DNA from: Oreohelix idahoensis
Lineage: Eukaryota; Mollusca; Gastropoda; Stylommatophora; Oreohelicidae
Length of the DNA stretch: 64,000 bases
NCBI GenBank assembly: GCA_024509875.1
Contig: JAMPIV010015294.1
Coordinates: 186,001 to 250,000, forward strand
Direction of reading: 5' to 3'
Shown: positions 1 through 10,160 of the stretch, one piece after another
Layout of the letters: the number at the start of each line of letters is the position of its first letter
Numbering within the stretch: the first letter of the stretch is position 1
Notes under the pieces: generated by a model
What the model saw: only the letters and a program-made list of their open reading frames with translations
Told to the model about the DNA's origin: nothing
The model's database searches: none
Position numbers and translations under genes: made by a program

Positions 1-40
1 CAATAGGACCACTGGTTCTGAAAAAATATTTCCATAAATT

Positions 41-119
41 ATGTCCACTCTACTGGGAATTGAACCCAGTACCTCTAGAATTCGAGGAGGACATCATACC
101 TTTTAGCCACTCCGACCTT
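41..119 (-). repeat. tRNA-like sequence, probable SINE head or tRNA pseudogene
   Basis: Read on the minus strand this has a box A-like stretch (TGGCTAAAAGG) and a box B-like stretch (GGTTCAATTCC). A perfect 5-bp T-stem (CTGGG/CCCAG) encloses a 7-nt TTCAATT loop. The anticodon arm is degenerate, with a CCTC/GAGG stem and an oversized loop, and the acceptor ends pair poorly. It is therefore a tRNA-derived pseudogene or SINE promoter head rather than a working tRNA. No tail or target duplication was found. Confidence 0.5.
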
Positions 120-365
120 GTGCATACATATATAGATTCAAGCATATATACGAAGTAGCTTCAAAAAGTTCCTGGAATAGTCGACTCATGTTTGAATGAG
201 TGATTATGTCATGGAGATTATAGTTTTATAAGTTGGTAGTGACCTTGAGGAAACGACATGGCTGATGTAACCTTCACATGGCTGATGTAACCTTCACATG
301 TACTCTCAAACAAACAGAAGTTACAGAAGTTTGTGTGGTGTGCACGTAGCATCATCGGAGTTGAA

Positions 366-672
366 AATGTCCTTGATTGAACAACGTACAAATGTAAAAT
401 TTTGTGTTTTGCTTGAGAAGTCACCCTCAGAGACAGTAACCTTGCTTAATAAAGTATATGGTGATACCGCAATGAAGAAATCGCAAGTTTTTGAGTGGCA
501 CAAGCGTTTCCGTGAAGGTCGTGTTAGTGTCGATGATGATCCACGTAGCGGATGACCGCCTACCTCGATAAACAATGAAAACATTGAGCGTGTTCGGAAC
601 ATTGTTCGTGTTGACAGAAGACTTAGTGTAGAGAAAATAGCCTTAGAAGTTGGAATATCAGTTGGAATGACC
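366..672 (+). pseudogene. mariner transposase 5' fragment (broken)
   Basis: The translation from the ATG at 366 resembles the N-terminal DNA-binding half of mariner transposases. It has a helix-turn-helix region containing FEWHKRFREG, followed by the DDDPRSG linker typical of the family. The codon after DPRSG is TGA (553-555), and the frame then continues as the second HTH (NIERVRNIVRVDRRLS...). Upstream, the AT-rich stretch near 150-180 (TTCAAAAAGTTCCTGG) may be remnant terminal-repeat sequence. The catalytic domain is absent because RTE LINE sequence begins at about 673. It is a dead fragment. The family call is by motif recognition only. Confidence 0.7.
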
Positions 673-970
673 TGGAATGATCGCACTCTATGTGAAAAAG
701 GAAAAACTGCACAAGTAGCAGCAGAAATGACAAATTACAGGATTGATATCTTGGGTCTCTGCGAGACACGGTGGAAGGGCATAGAGAGGAGAAGATTGAT
801 CACAGGAGAAATGGTGTTGTCCTCAGGACATGAGGAGGAAAGAGCCCACCACAGTGAAGGGGTGGCTATAATGCTGTCTAAGGAAGCACAGAAAGCACTT
901 ATAGAATGGGAAGCAATGGGACCCCGAATTATAACAGCAAGGTTTAAATCAGCCAAAAAGAAAGTAAATA
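673..970 (+). pseudogene. RTE-type LINE endonuclease N-terminal fragment
   Basis: This resembles the start of the APE-type endonuclease of RTE-group LINEs, whose cut pieces are often annotated as 'craniofacial development protein 2-like'. Visible features are the NxRTL...GKTAQVAAEM opening, the metal-binding Glu in LGLCETRW, and the SGHEEE...GVAIMLSKEAQ block. The 5' end is fused to mariner sequence, and at about 970 it is cut off by a LINE RNase H fragment. Most of the endonuclease (Tyr, Asp/Asn and His motifs) is missing. The remaining RTE sequence resumes near 1695. Confidence 0.75.
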
Positions 971-974
971 TAAA

Positions 975-1692
975 CAACACTATGGATACAGTCAGAGTAC
1001 CAACGGGGAAATTCTGTAACAACTATGATGCAGAAGTCCAGGCAATCAAGGTGGCAACTGAGAAACTACTGAACACCAATCTCGGTCCATAGCCTGTAGT
1101 ATTCCTGACAGATGCAAGATCAGCACTCCAAGCACTTCAGTCCAGAAAATTGCCAGGTTTACAAGCCCTACTTTCTGAACTGTGCAACCAGCGCAGGGTC
1201 ACCATGCAGTGGATACTGTCTCATTGTGGAATACCAGGAAACGAGAGAGCAGACGGACTGGCTAAAGAAGGTGCTGCAGACAAAGAACCGGATGTACCAG
1301 TTACGTACCATCAGAAGAAAAAGATGATCAAATCAATCAGAAAGCCACCAGCACCAACGCAGGATGACTACCAAGCTATGAACAGATCAGAACAAATTGT
1401 CATTCTGCACCTCAGAACAGGACACAACCGCCTCCGCAGCCACATGTATACAAAATTCAAGATTGGCAATTCAGCCATGTGTACAGGCACCCCAGACTGC
1501 GGAGCACGTACTTCAAGATTGCCCCGAATATGATATATTGAGGCAAACCCACTGGCCCAGAGAAACAACACTGGAAGCAAAACTATATGGACCTCTGTAT
1601 GAACTACAAAAGACAGTGAAGTTTATACAAGAAACAACATTGCAGATATAGACAATATAGTTCAAGCGAACGAAAGAAGAAGAAGAAGAAGA
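975..1692 (+). pseudogene. I-like LINE 3' fragment: RNase H, C-terminal zinc motif and (GAA)n tail
   Basis: This aligns by eye with the C-terminus of the full-length LINE at 40754-45720. Shared landmarks are VPTGKFCNNYDAEVQA (RNase H Glu), FLTDARSALQAL (Asp), LSHCGIPGNERADGLAKEG (His/Asp), LRTGHNRL and AEHVLQDCPEYD. There is an in-frame TAG at 1090-1092 and a frameshift near 1475-1490. The fragment ends with a GAA microsatellite at 1673-1692, the same tail type as the full-length copy. It is a 5'-truncated insertion inside an RTE element, and part of the RTE was lost around it. No target duplication was identified. Confidence 0.8.
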
Positions 1693-1694
1693 AA

Positions 1695-3520
1695 CATCAA
1701 AAGAGACAAGAGGAAGTATATTGAAGAATTGGCAAGGGAAGCAGAGGAAGCTGCAGCCAAAGGAAATATTAGGGACCTGTACAACAACACAAAGAAGCTA
1801 AGAGGGAAATATAAGCAAGCAAATGGCCTCATAAAAGATAAGAATGGAAAATTGCTTAGTAATATACAAGAACAAATGAAGAGATGGACAGAACATTTTG
1901 AGGAACTTTTCAATAGATCAGCTCCAACTAATCCCCCAGACATCCAGCCAGCAGAAGAGGAGCTACTAATCAGCTGTGAACGACCAAGTAGAGAAGAAAT
2001 AAAGAAAGCCATAAAGCTTCTGAAAGATGGAAAAGCAGCTGGTCCAGATGGAATTCAAGCAGAAGCCATCAAAACAGATATTGATTCCTCTACAGAGATA
2101 TTATACAAACTACTTGGCAAAGTCTGGGAGAGAGAGGAAATACCAGCAGAATGGAAGGAAGGTTATCTGGTCGTTGCCTAAGAAGGGACATTTACAAGAG
2201 TGCACAAATTATAGAGGAATAATGTTACTATCAGTGCCAGGAAAAGTATTAAACAGAATCATCCTTGAGAGATTAAAAGAGTCCATAGACAAGCAACTGA
2301 GAGATGAACAAGCAGGTTTTTGACAAAACAGATCCTGTACAGACCAGATAGCCACATTGAGAATAATAGTTGAACAAAGTCTGGAATGGAATTCACCGCT
2401 ATACATCAGATTCGTGGACTATGGAAAGGCATTTGACAGTGTAGACAGAGAATTACTTTGGAAATTGATAAGGCATTATGGAGTTCCCATGAAGATCATT
2501 AACTTAATAAGGAAGACCTATGAAGACATGACATGCAGAGTTCTTCATGAAGGACAACTTACAGAACCATTTAGGATTAGAATGGGAGTGAGACAGGGAT
2601 GCCTTTTGTCTCCATTTCTTTTCTTACTAGCAATAGATTGGGTTATGAAAACATCGACATCACACAACAGAAATGGAATCCAGTTGAATCTGACTAAACA
2701 AGCTTGATGATCTGGATTTTGCAGATGACTTGGCTCTTCTGTCCCATAACCATAATCAGATGCAAGAGAAAATGAAAATTCTTGATGAGAGATCACACAA
2801 GTGGGCATGAAAATACACAGGGAAAAGACAAAGATTATGAGAATAAATGCAAGAAATGATAACAAGGTTGAACTTGAAGAAACACCACTAAAGGATGTAG
2901 AATCGTACACATATCTTGTCAGTAATAAAGACTTGGAGGGATAGACAATGATATCAAAATAAGAGTACAAAAAGCAAGAGGAGCTTTCATTGCATTGGGA
3001 AACATATGGAGAACACGAGAAATCAAGTTCAACTCGAAAATAAGAATCTTCAACTCAAATGTCAAGTCAGTCCTATTGTATGGCTCTGAGACATGGAGAA
3101 CAACAAAAACAACAACTAAAAAGTTACAGACTTTTATAAACGGGTGCTTGCGTAGAATAGAAGGACTGAAATGGTATGACAAAGTCACAAATGTGGAATT
3201 GATGACAAGAACCAGACAAGTGCCAGTGGAACAAGAGCTGAGAAGAAGACGCTGGCGATGGATAGGACACACATTGAGGAAACCTGTTGATAGCATTACA
3301 AGGCAGTCCTTGTTCTGGAATCCACAGGGAAAGAGAGGCAGAGGTAGATCAAAAAACACATGAAGAGGAGAACTGGATACAGAGGGGAAAATGATGAGGA
3401 AAACATGGAAAGAACTTGAGCGGATGGTACTGGACAAGAAGACTTGGCATGTGTTTGTTGAAGTACTATGCTCCTCGGGGAGCTAAAGGGTATTGATTGA
3501 ATGATTGATTGATTTACCCA
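1695..3520 (+). pseudogene. RTE-type LINE reverse transcriptase and 3' end (broken)
   Basis: This is the body of an RTE LINE. It starts in the endonuclease-RT linker (AREAEEAAAKGN...) and includes DGKAAGPDGI (RT block 1), NYRGIMLLS, EQAGF (stop TGA just after, at about 2321), the catalytic block VDYGKAFDSVDRELLW, GVRQGCLLSP and FADDLALL. The C-terminal RTE module follows: LLYGSETW, CLRRIEGLKWYDKVTN, RRRWRWIGHTLRKP and SLFWNPQGKRGRGR. At least three frameshifts (near 2165, 2700 and 2800) and several stops make it non-functional. The 3' end is an ATTG-type microsatellite (3488-3515), as RTE elements often have. It is the same family as the fragments at 11955, 52524, 54857 and 55570. Confidence 0.85.
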
Positions 3521-3860
3521 TATACATTCAAGCGTACACATATACATTCAAGTGTACACATATAAATTCAAGTGTACACATATACATTCAAGCATACACA
3601 TATACATTCAAGTGTACACATATAAATTCCAGCGTACACATATACATTCAAGCTTACACATATACTTTCAAGCATACACATATACATTCAAGTGTACATA
3701 TTTACAACGAAGCATACACATTTGCATTGAAGCATATGCATATATGCCGAAACAGACATATACATCCAGCATATATCCAAGTATATACATATACATCCAC
3801 GCATACATATGTATATCCAAGCATACATATATACACATGCTTAAAAGTGTACACAGAGAC
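3518..3860 (+). repeat. 20-bp minisatellite
   Basis: These are tandem copies of a unit close to CATTCAAGTGTACACATATA, about 17 in number, increasingly diverged toward the right end. The array starts immediately after the RTE tail. It opens more than one reading frame by virtue of its composition, and I see no sign that it codes for protein. Confidence 0.85.
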
Positions 3861-4245
3861 AGACATACATGCCAAATCTAACCAGAGATGAAAGACTGTG
3901 TATGAAAGCATTTTCAGCATTTCCGAACAAATGAAAAAAAAAAAAAAGAACATGAAATGTAAGGAAGTGAACAAATGAAAGAACTCAACAAAAGTGTAGC
4001 CAAAGATGCAAGACAGGATCAAAATAGCTTCACATGAGGCTTTAAATGGAACACGCTGTAGGTCCGGGCAATGTTAGACAAGGATCGCATGAACAGAAGT
4101 AGGGAAAATCTGAAATAAAGTGAAGTGGCTTGTACAAGACAGTCCTGATGGTGAACATTTGTGAATATCTTTATGCTGCTGACACATTTTTGATTGAAGG
4201 AACAATAAATATTTGAGCATGCACTTTAAAAAATTCTTGTTCGCA
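3861..4245. other. unassigned stretch, no gene seen
   Basis: AT-rich DNA with a 14-A run near 3935. No extended reading frame, terminal repeat or recognisable element was found. Confidence 0.4.
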
Positions 4246-4760
4246 AATGACATTCTTCTTCTTGGTACACTCTCAGACGTCGTCCACTTGAATGTTTTCA
4301 AAGAAAGCAGTAGTCAGTTTGAGGCTATTTGAATCTCTAGAGCTTTTCCACGAATGGTCCTGGTGTCGGCCATATGCGCTTTCTTTGTTCTGCATATGTT
4401 GGGCAACTTTGAAGCAAATGTTCAGCAGTCATTTTATCAGTGCCACAGTTACACTGATCGGTAGTTCCTATCTTTAGTTTATTGAATAGATGGTATCTCA
4501 GTCTGTTGTGGCCAGTGCAGAGTCTAAAGATTACCACTGGTTCTCTTCTGTTGAGCTGGTAGTATGCATCATTTTGTGTGTGACCTGGATTCTCTACATC
4601 CCATTTGTTTCTTTATCTGATTCTGATAAAATTCTTTGCCTCCTCGAAAGTTACGCTTGCATCAGGCTGAGGTAGATTTCCATTTTCCTTTGCCAATCTG
4701 TCAGCCTCTTCATTGCTGGTGATGTTACAATGAGATGGGATCCATTGATAGCAAGGAACA
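4246..4760 (-). pseudogene. I-like LINE 3' fragment (RNase H C-terminus, minus strand)
   Basis: Read on the minus strand this gives the RNase H end of the I-like LINE family: QWIPSHCN...NEEADRLAKENG, then FRLCTGHNRLRYHLF, then a Cys/His motif CNCGT...AEHLLQSCP. One stop interrupts it between the RNase H and TGHNRL parts. On the left edge the minus-strand 3' end runs into a short GAA repeat (4252-4260), the same tail type as the copies ending at 1692 and 45720. It is 5'-truncated near 4760. It is related to, but more diverged from, the full-length copy. Confidence 0.75.
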
Positions 4761-5130
4761 AGAGCTAAAAGATTTACTAGGCAGAAATGATACCACTTCC
4801 AAAAAAATTTGCTATGGAAATCAATGAAATCAGAGAAGATGCATCTAATAACAAACGGTCAAAGAAGGAATCACAAGAACAATCAAAATTAATTTTCTGT
4901 AGCTATTTTTGTTTTTTAATGGTGGAGTTGCCAACCCCAAGTACAACCTCACATTGTTGATATGCCAGCTAATACACATAAATAAATAATAAAGGAAGCC
5001 TGAGGCCTATGGATAGTAAATAAAGACATGATGGGAAACAGCAGACAGACAGAAGGAGAACACTTGACAACACAAACAAAAGTGATATGCCAGCTAGGAG
5101 CTGTGGTCACATTCTTTCGTTGTTTATACA
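4761..5130. other. unassigned stretch, no gene seen
   Basis: AT-rich sequence without a convincing reading frame or repeat structure. The motif TGATATGCCAGCTA occurs twice in similar form (near 4956 and 5085), the only internal similarity noted. Confidence 0.35.
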
Positions 5131-5132
5131 TG

Positions 5133-5450
5133 CATTTTGAGTGGCAGTGATTAGAGCGCCTGCTTTTTGAGGCAAAGTAACTGGGTTTGAAACCTGGCAT
5201 GGTCGTGCTTCAGTCTACCCAATTGTAAATGGATACCTGACTCTGCTGTTGAGTTATGGAAGGTAATGCAGTAAGGAAGGAAACTGAGTCACCCCACCTT
5301 ATAAAAACTGGGACCCAGTATACTATAGTCTCTAACACTTCACTCACCTTATGGTAGTATCTGCTGTGGGGTAACCTACACACATTTACGTATGTGTATT
5401 TGTATATATTTATGTGTATCATATTAAGATTTATTTGTGATAATCAAATG
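5133..5450 (+). repeat. tRNA-derived SINE
   Basis: The 5' head has box A-like sequence (GAGTGGCAGTGATTAGAGCG) and box B-like sequence (GGGTTTGAAACC), the internal pol III promoter layout. The following body includes CAGTCTACCCAATTGTAAAT and GGATACCTG. This resembles the short central core (CCCA...AATGGGTACC) found in many invertebrate SINEs and also present in the minus-strand SINE at 8792-9148. The 3' limit is uncertain; no A-tail or target duplication was identified. Confidence 0.65.
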
Positions 5451-6659
5451 GGGTATGAACAATTTGTGCATATATGTTTGGATGGCTATAAATAAAACTT
5501 ACTGACAGTTTTTATACACATATGTATTTTTCTCCTAAGTAAGACTTGCTGTGATAAAATTATGGACAGTTTTTACATATGTATGGATATTTGTATGTTT
5601 CTGGAATATGTAAACCATGATGTAATAAACTTTATTTGTAAATATGAAAGTGTGTATCTGTGAGGTGTATCAGACTTACTTAGTCGTTCCTCTTCTACCG
5701 TGAGGTGTAGAGGTTTGGAAGAGAGAACCATACTGTCCTATTGGCTGTTGTATCAGACTTGCTGTGGTAAACTTCTGGACAAGTTGTAAGCATGCATGTA
5801 ATTTTTTAAGAGAAGAGATTGTAATAAACCTGTGTCAAATATTGAACAGGAAATGAGCATAAAACTTACAGATGTATATAACAGTCAGCTCTTTTCCTTT
5901 TGAAGATATGGCTGTGTTTTGAATAATGCTGGAGAGAAGAGAACATAAACATTTACATTGTCTAGAGATAGGAGAGTAACTGTAGTTTATAAAGATTTAC
6001 TTTGTCTATAACTCTGGAGACTGGAGAGTTACTGAAATTTATAAACATCTACTATCAACTCTGGAGATAGGAGAGTAACTGTAGTTTATAAACATTTACT
6101 TTGTCTTTAACTCTGGAGACAGGAGAGCTACTTTAGTTTAGAAATATTTGTTTCATCTGTTCTGAAGAGTTGTGATTGTACGAAAGGGTTTGTCTTTGAT
6201 AATTTTATACCCTTGACCAGCAATGCAAATGTTTAAAATGTTACATTATGTGGTTTTTTTTTTAGGTATGGGGGTGGGAGAAAGAGTTTAACACCTTGTG
6301 TCCCAGGCACCTTTTAAGTTTTACCCAGTACCCAAAACAGAAACACAGATGCAAAAAAATATTTTATGTTTTAAAACAAGCAGTTAATATATATGTATGT
6401 AAAAATATCTCATAGGTGTAAAATGATATATTGGCTGCTAGTATTTGGAAGTACTGCAAGTCTTATATGGAGTAGATAAGTTTGTTTTATATTGTGTAAA
6501 GTGCTGATGTTTTGTATCAGGGAAAGTGCAGATGTTAGCACTTCTGACAAACCAGACGGGCAATTAGGAGAATCGTGTACCATATTGTGGCACACTATAC
6601 AGCTGATAGCGAAGAAAGATTTTATGTAATGTAAGTCATGATACAGTCTGGTCACATTT
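5451..6659. repeat. no gene; four imperfect copies of an approximately 55-bp repeat at 5960-6150
   Basis: No coding sequence was recognised. Between about 5925 and 6150 the sequence repeats a unit containing CTCTGGAGATAGGAGAG, then TAACTGTAGTTTATAAACA, then TTTACTTTGTCT, in about four diverged copies. Further left, 'TATCAGACTTACT' and 'TATCAGACTTGCT' blocks recur (5668 and 5751) in loosely related context. The rest is AT-rich and unassigned. Confidence 0.45.
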
Positions 6660-6661
6660 TA

Positions 6662-8181
6662 TACTGTTCAAAAAAAGAAACGCAACATTATTGCGGTGAT
6701 AATGGACACCAAATTTCAAACTTGTACCAAAATTTTATTTTACGGAATTAATGTTTCAATCTTGGCATGAAGAAACTTTCAGACTTTAACAATGAAATGA
6801 TGTTCATTAAATATGGTTTGGACTTTTATTCTTTGCAACTGAGGCCTCCGTTTCAGTAAGGTGTATGGCCTCCTCTGGCCTCTATCAGAGAATGACATCT
6901 CCTTGACATGGATCCGATTAGCCGTTGGATCTGTTGTTGTGGGATGGCTGCCCACTCTTGCCGCAGTGCAAGAGACAACTGTCGGAGATTGGCTGGAGCC
7001 ACGTCTCGCTGGCGGAGTCGTCTGTCGAGTTCATCCCAAAAGTGTTCTATGGGGTTCATGTCTGATGACATGGCTGGCCACGGAATGGTCTGGACGTTGT
7101 TGTCAGCGATGAACTGGGTGGTGAGTTGTGCCACATGAGGTCGAGCGTTATCCTGCTGAAAAATCGACCCTCGTGCAGCCAGAAGTGGAAGGACGTGAGG
7201 ACGAAGAATTTCAGTGACATATCCTTGGGCATTCAGGCATCCTTCAATTTGCACCAGGTCACTTCTTCCCATGAAGTTGATCGCCCCCCACATCAGTACA
7301 CCTCCACCACCATGTGGAGGAGCCTCATCAACGCTGTTCTGGGCGTAGTGCTCATGGACTCTGCGGTAAACTCTTCTCCGTCTGTCGTGTCTCTGGAGCA
7401 CAAAAAATGATTCATCACTAAACCAAACCCATTTCCAGTCATTCCCAACGGTCCATTGACGATGCTGGTTTGCCCACTGCAGTCGGTTCTGGCGATGCCG
7501 GTCTGTAAGAATAGGACCTTTGTAGGGTCTTCTAGCCCAAAGACCAGAGTCGTGCAGCCGGTTCCTGACCGTTTGATCTGAAATTCGACGAGCTGCTGAC
7601 ATTGACTGGACTGTGGAGGACGCAGATGCAAGTCGATTCCTGAGGTGACGCATCCGTGTGAAGCGGTCTTCGGCAGGAGTTGTGACTCTGGGTCTTCCAC
7701 TGCGCGGCCGGTCTGCCACTGAGCCAGTTTCTTGAAATCACCTCTAAAGGCGACTAATGGTGCTTCTAACCACATTAAATTGTCTGGCCACTACACTTTG
7801 TGACTGTCCAGTCTGTAAACGTCCAATGATGATGAGTCGTTGTTCTGTAGTGAGATGAGCCATATTTGCGCATTGAATTTTCAACTGAATTTATTCGAGG
7901 AGCGTCAATCTTTTATAGGCATTCAATAATATGGTTAGAGAGTTTTGTGTTCAGTAAGTTTCACGGGATTCTCATGAACCTGTCACGAGTTATTGTCAAA
8001 AATGTTGTTTTGACCTTGACCTCTTTCATGGCCTCACGAATCATGAGGTGAGTACAATTCAGGTAACCACGAGAAGTTAATGACCAGGTGGACAGAGTCG
8101 ATAGGTTGACTGATGTCCAATCAGCGAATATCTTTTGTAAAAGTAACACCAAAAGAGTTGCGTTTCTTTTTTTGAACAGTA
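6662..8181 (-). mobile_element. Tc1-like DNA transposon with intact TIRs
   Basis: It is a complete element of 1520 bp. The outer 25 bp at 6662-6686 (TACTGTTCAAAAAAAG then AAACGCAAC) are exactly matched, inverted, at 8157-8181. TA dinucleotides flank it at 6660-6661 and 8182-8183, the duplication expected for Tc1/mariner insertion. It carries one transposase gene on the minus strand, which is broken, so this copy would depend on a transposase supplied from elsewhere. Confidence 0.93.
6853..7863 (-). pseudogene. Tc1-like transposase, DD34E, two premature stops
   Basis: The start is the ATG at 7861-7863 (MAHLTTEQR...), which opens a first HTH domain ending ...RSTISRL. Codons TAG (7744-7746) and TGA (7738-7740) then interrupt it, where a Trp and an Arg would be usual in this family. 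The frame is otherwise open to 6853. Downstream are the GSVADRPRSGRPR linker, a second HTH, and the catalytic triad: Asp in FSDESFF, Asp in FQQDNARPH, and Glu in NPIEHFWDELD. Exactly 34 residues separate the last two (DD34E). The length, about 336 codons, is normal for Tc1. The two stops lie only one codon apart and the rest looks undamaged, so inactivation was probably recent. Confidence 0.9.
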
Positions 8182-8183
8182 TA

Positions 8184-8780
8184 TGTGAGACAAAAAAAAT
8201 ATACTGTCTTACTTTATGTGCACAATTTAAAATAATGCTAGTCCCAAAATATTTTTAAAATCTATCACATACGTATTTCAAAAACTGATGAGCCAAGCAT
8301 GTTTATGCTATTACCTCAAGGTGGTGCAATTTTAGCTGGTAAATGGAAGTACCCATCATTCTTTGTCAATATCTTGCATACCACACTGTTTTTCTTTATG
8401 TGCATCAGAAATTCCAGTGATTTTCCTGACTATTGTACTGCAATTTAACATTCGCTATTATTTTAATTTAAAATCTGTTTTGTCATCAAAGCATTCATTA
8501 AGTGGTGGTGGTGTTAATGCAAGTGATTTGAGGAACGTGCCTGAAAATTAAAAAGCTACAATAGTGGTAAATGTAGGGGGCTTTGAGAACTTGCCCCCTA
8601 CTTGGCCTTTATTCTGAAGAGAAAACTAGTTATGAATTGTGTGCGTTTTGAATTCTGGGAAGTCTTCAGGAATGCACATCTCACATAAAATGTAACTGCA
8701 TTGTAATTGCATAATTGATTGATCTGTTTTTGAATATGAATGGAATAGATCGGAATGGCTAGAAAGGGGATGCAGCGGTG
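8184..8780. other. unassigned AT-rich stretch, no gene seen
   Basis: No element signatures, terminal repeats or recognisable protein similarity were found in this stretch. Confidence 0.35.
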
Positions 8781-8791
8781 TCTAGGATAAT

Positions 8792-9148
8792 TTTTTTTTT
8801 TTTTTTTCGTACGCCCGCTAATACTCGAGGCGAAATCTCAGGTTATTATTAATGTCTAACCTGACATTGATTTTACGTGAGTATCCCTTTTTCTTGTACA
8901 GAGACAGGTGTCCCTCGCCATTCAGGCAGATACTCTCCGATTTCGGAGGTACCCATTGGAGCTGGGTCGGCTCAGGAGCCGCCAATCCCTGGTCGACGAC
9001 ACTCCTTCAAATGTCCTCGCCAGGTCTCGAGTTAATCCAGTCCAATTCCCGGTCGACGAAAAATCCTCAAATGCCGTCGCCCGGGTTTGATCCTGAATCA
9101 CCCGGTCGCCAGAGCGGTGTTGTAACCACTACGCTAGCGCGGCTCCTT
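8792..9148 (-). mobile_element. tRNA-derived SINE with target-site duplication
   Basis: Read on the minus strand from 9148, the head carries box A-like (TAGCGTAGTGG) and box B-like (GGATCAAACCC) motifs. A body with GACCCAGCTCCAATGGGTACC (the invertebrate SINE core) follows, and the element ends in a pure A-tract (T-run at 8792-8807 on the plus strand). The 11-bp sequence TCTAGGATAAT occurs on both sides (8781-8791 and 9149-9159), which is a clean target-site duplication. The element is about 357 bp and apparently complete. Confidence 0.88.
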
Positions 9149-9159
9149 TCTAGGATAAT

Positions 9160-9880
9160 AAGTCACAAAGCCTTTGACAAGAGGTCACTGCATTTCTGAT
9201 GTCAATGTGAAACTACATTCTTCTCTTTGTGGTGTCAGAAAACAAATACAGCAGATTTCTGACAAGTTCATCTTTGCCCTAAGTAACCATATCACTGACA
9301 AATTACAATTGCAGGCACCGTTTACAGTTTATATTAGCCCTTCGTTACCATATCACTGACTAATTACAATTGCAGGCACACAGTATTAAAGTATCTGGCA
9401 TCAGGTTGCTGAAACATTCTTGGCCATATCTTGTCTTGTCCATTTCACGATCCCCAGTGAGCATGAGGCTACCATTATAGTTGGCCTTTTTTGTAGGAAG
9501 CATGTGCCTGATTGTGTTACTAATCCAGAGAACCTCAGCTAAATTAATAACTTGTTAGTGTGCTTTATATATTCCCTCCCCCCACCCATCTGACAAGAGG
9601 ACTTCTGATAATCAGATTTCCTCCTGCTGAAATGCTTAGTATGGAATGGTCTATGAATATATTGAAGAGAAATGTTTAAGAGTGAAACATGACCTAAATA
9701 TCAACATGGCTATGAGCAACACAACTGGATTTAGTTCATCATCATGACAAAAATCTTAATAGAGGCAAGTAATGTTCCAGATAGGGAAGGTGGTGGAGAG
9801 AGCCCTGCACGATAGACTTCACCTAAGTGCAGACATCTTGATGTGACAAGGCACATGGGATGACTTTTACAATCAGTCCT
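9160..9880. other. no gene; one imperfect 62-bp direct duplication
   Basis: The block CCATATCACTGAC(A/T)AATTACAATTGCAGGCAC appears near 9288 and again near 9350. Nothing else was recognised up to the 45-bp repeat. Confidence 0.4.
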
Positions 9881-10015
9881 TCTTCATGGAGTCACCACTG
9901 TAGCTGGAAACCTGCATCAAAGGATTCTTCATGGAGTCACCACTGTAGCTGGAAACCTGCATCAAAGGATTCTTCATGGAGTCACCACTGTAGCTGGAAA
10001 CCTGCATCAAAGGAT
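9881..10015 (+). repeat. 45-bp tandem repeat, three perfect copies
   Basis: Units occupy 9881-9925, 9926-9970 and 9971-10015. Each begins TCTTCATGGAGTCACC and ends TGCATCAAAGGAT. The copies are identical, so the expansion is young. Confidence 0.95.
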
Positions 10016-10160
10016 TCACGAGCTGTGGCCTCGGTCAGCTCTTTAGCTATTTATTTTATGTGATGAGGTTGCCAGCCCAATTCTCAAAATACATTATTCA
10101 CCTTTTACAATATGCCTGAGAAAACAGTAGTCCTGTTCTTTATTTTTCTCCTCAAAAGTC

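Noticed and set aside
41..119. A functional tRNA gene
   Set aside because: The T-arm is good, but the anticodon loop is oversized and the acceptor stem does not pair.
667..1092. A novel host gene fusing nuclease and RNase H
   Set aside because: Each part is recognisable LINE sequence, with a 5' stop, a 3' stop and a LINE tail at 1673-1692. Nested insertion explains it.
3505..3891. 128-codon Tyr/Thr/His-rich frame
   Set aside because: It is a translation of the 20-bp minisatellite; adjacent frames are similarly open.
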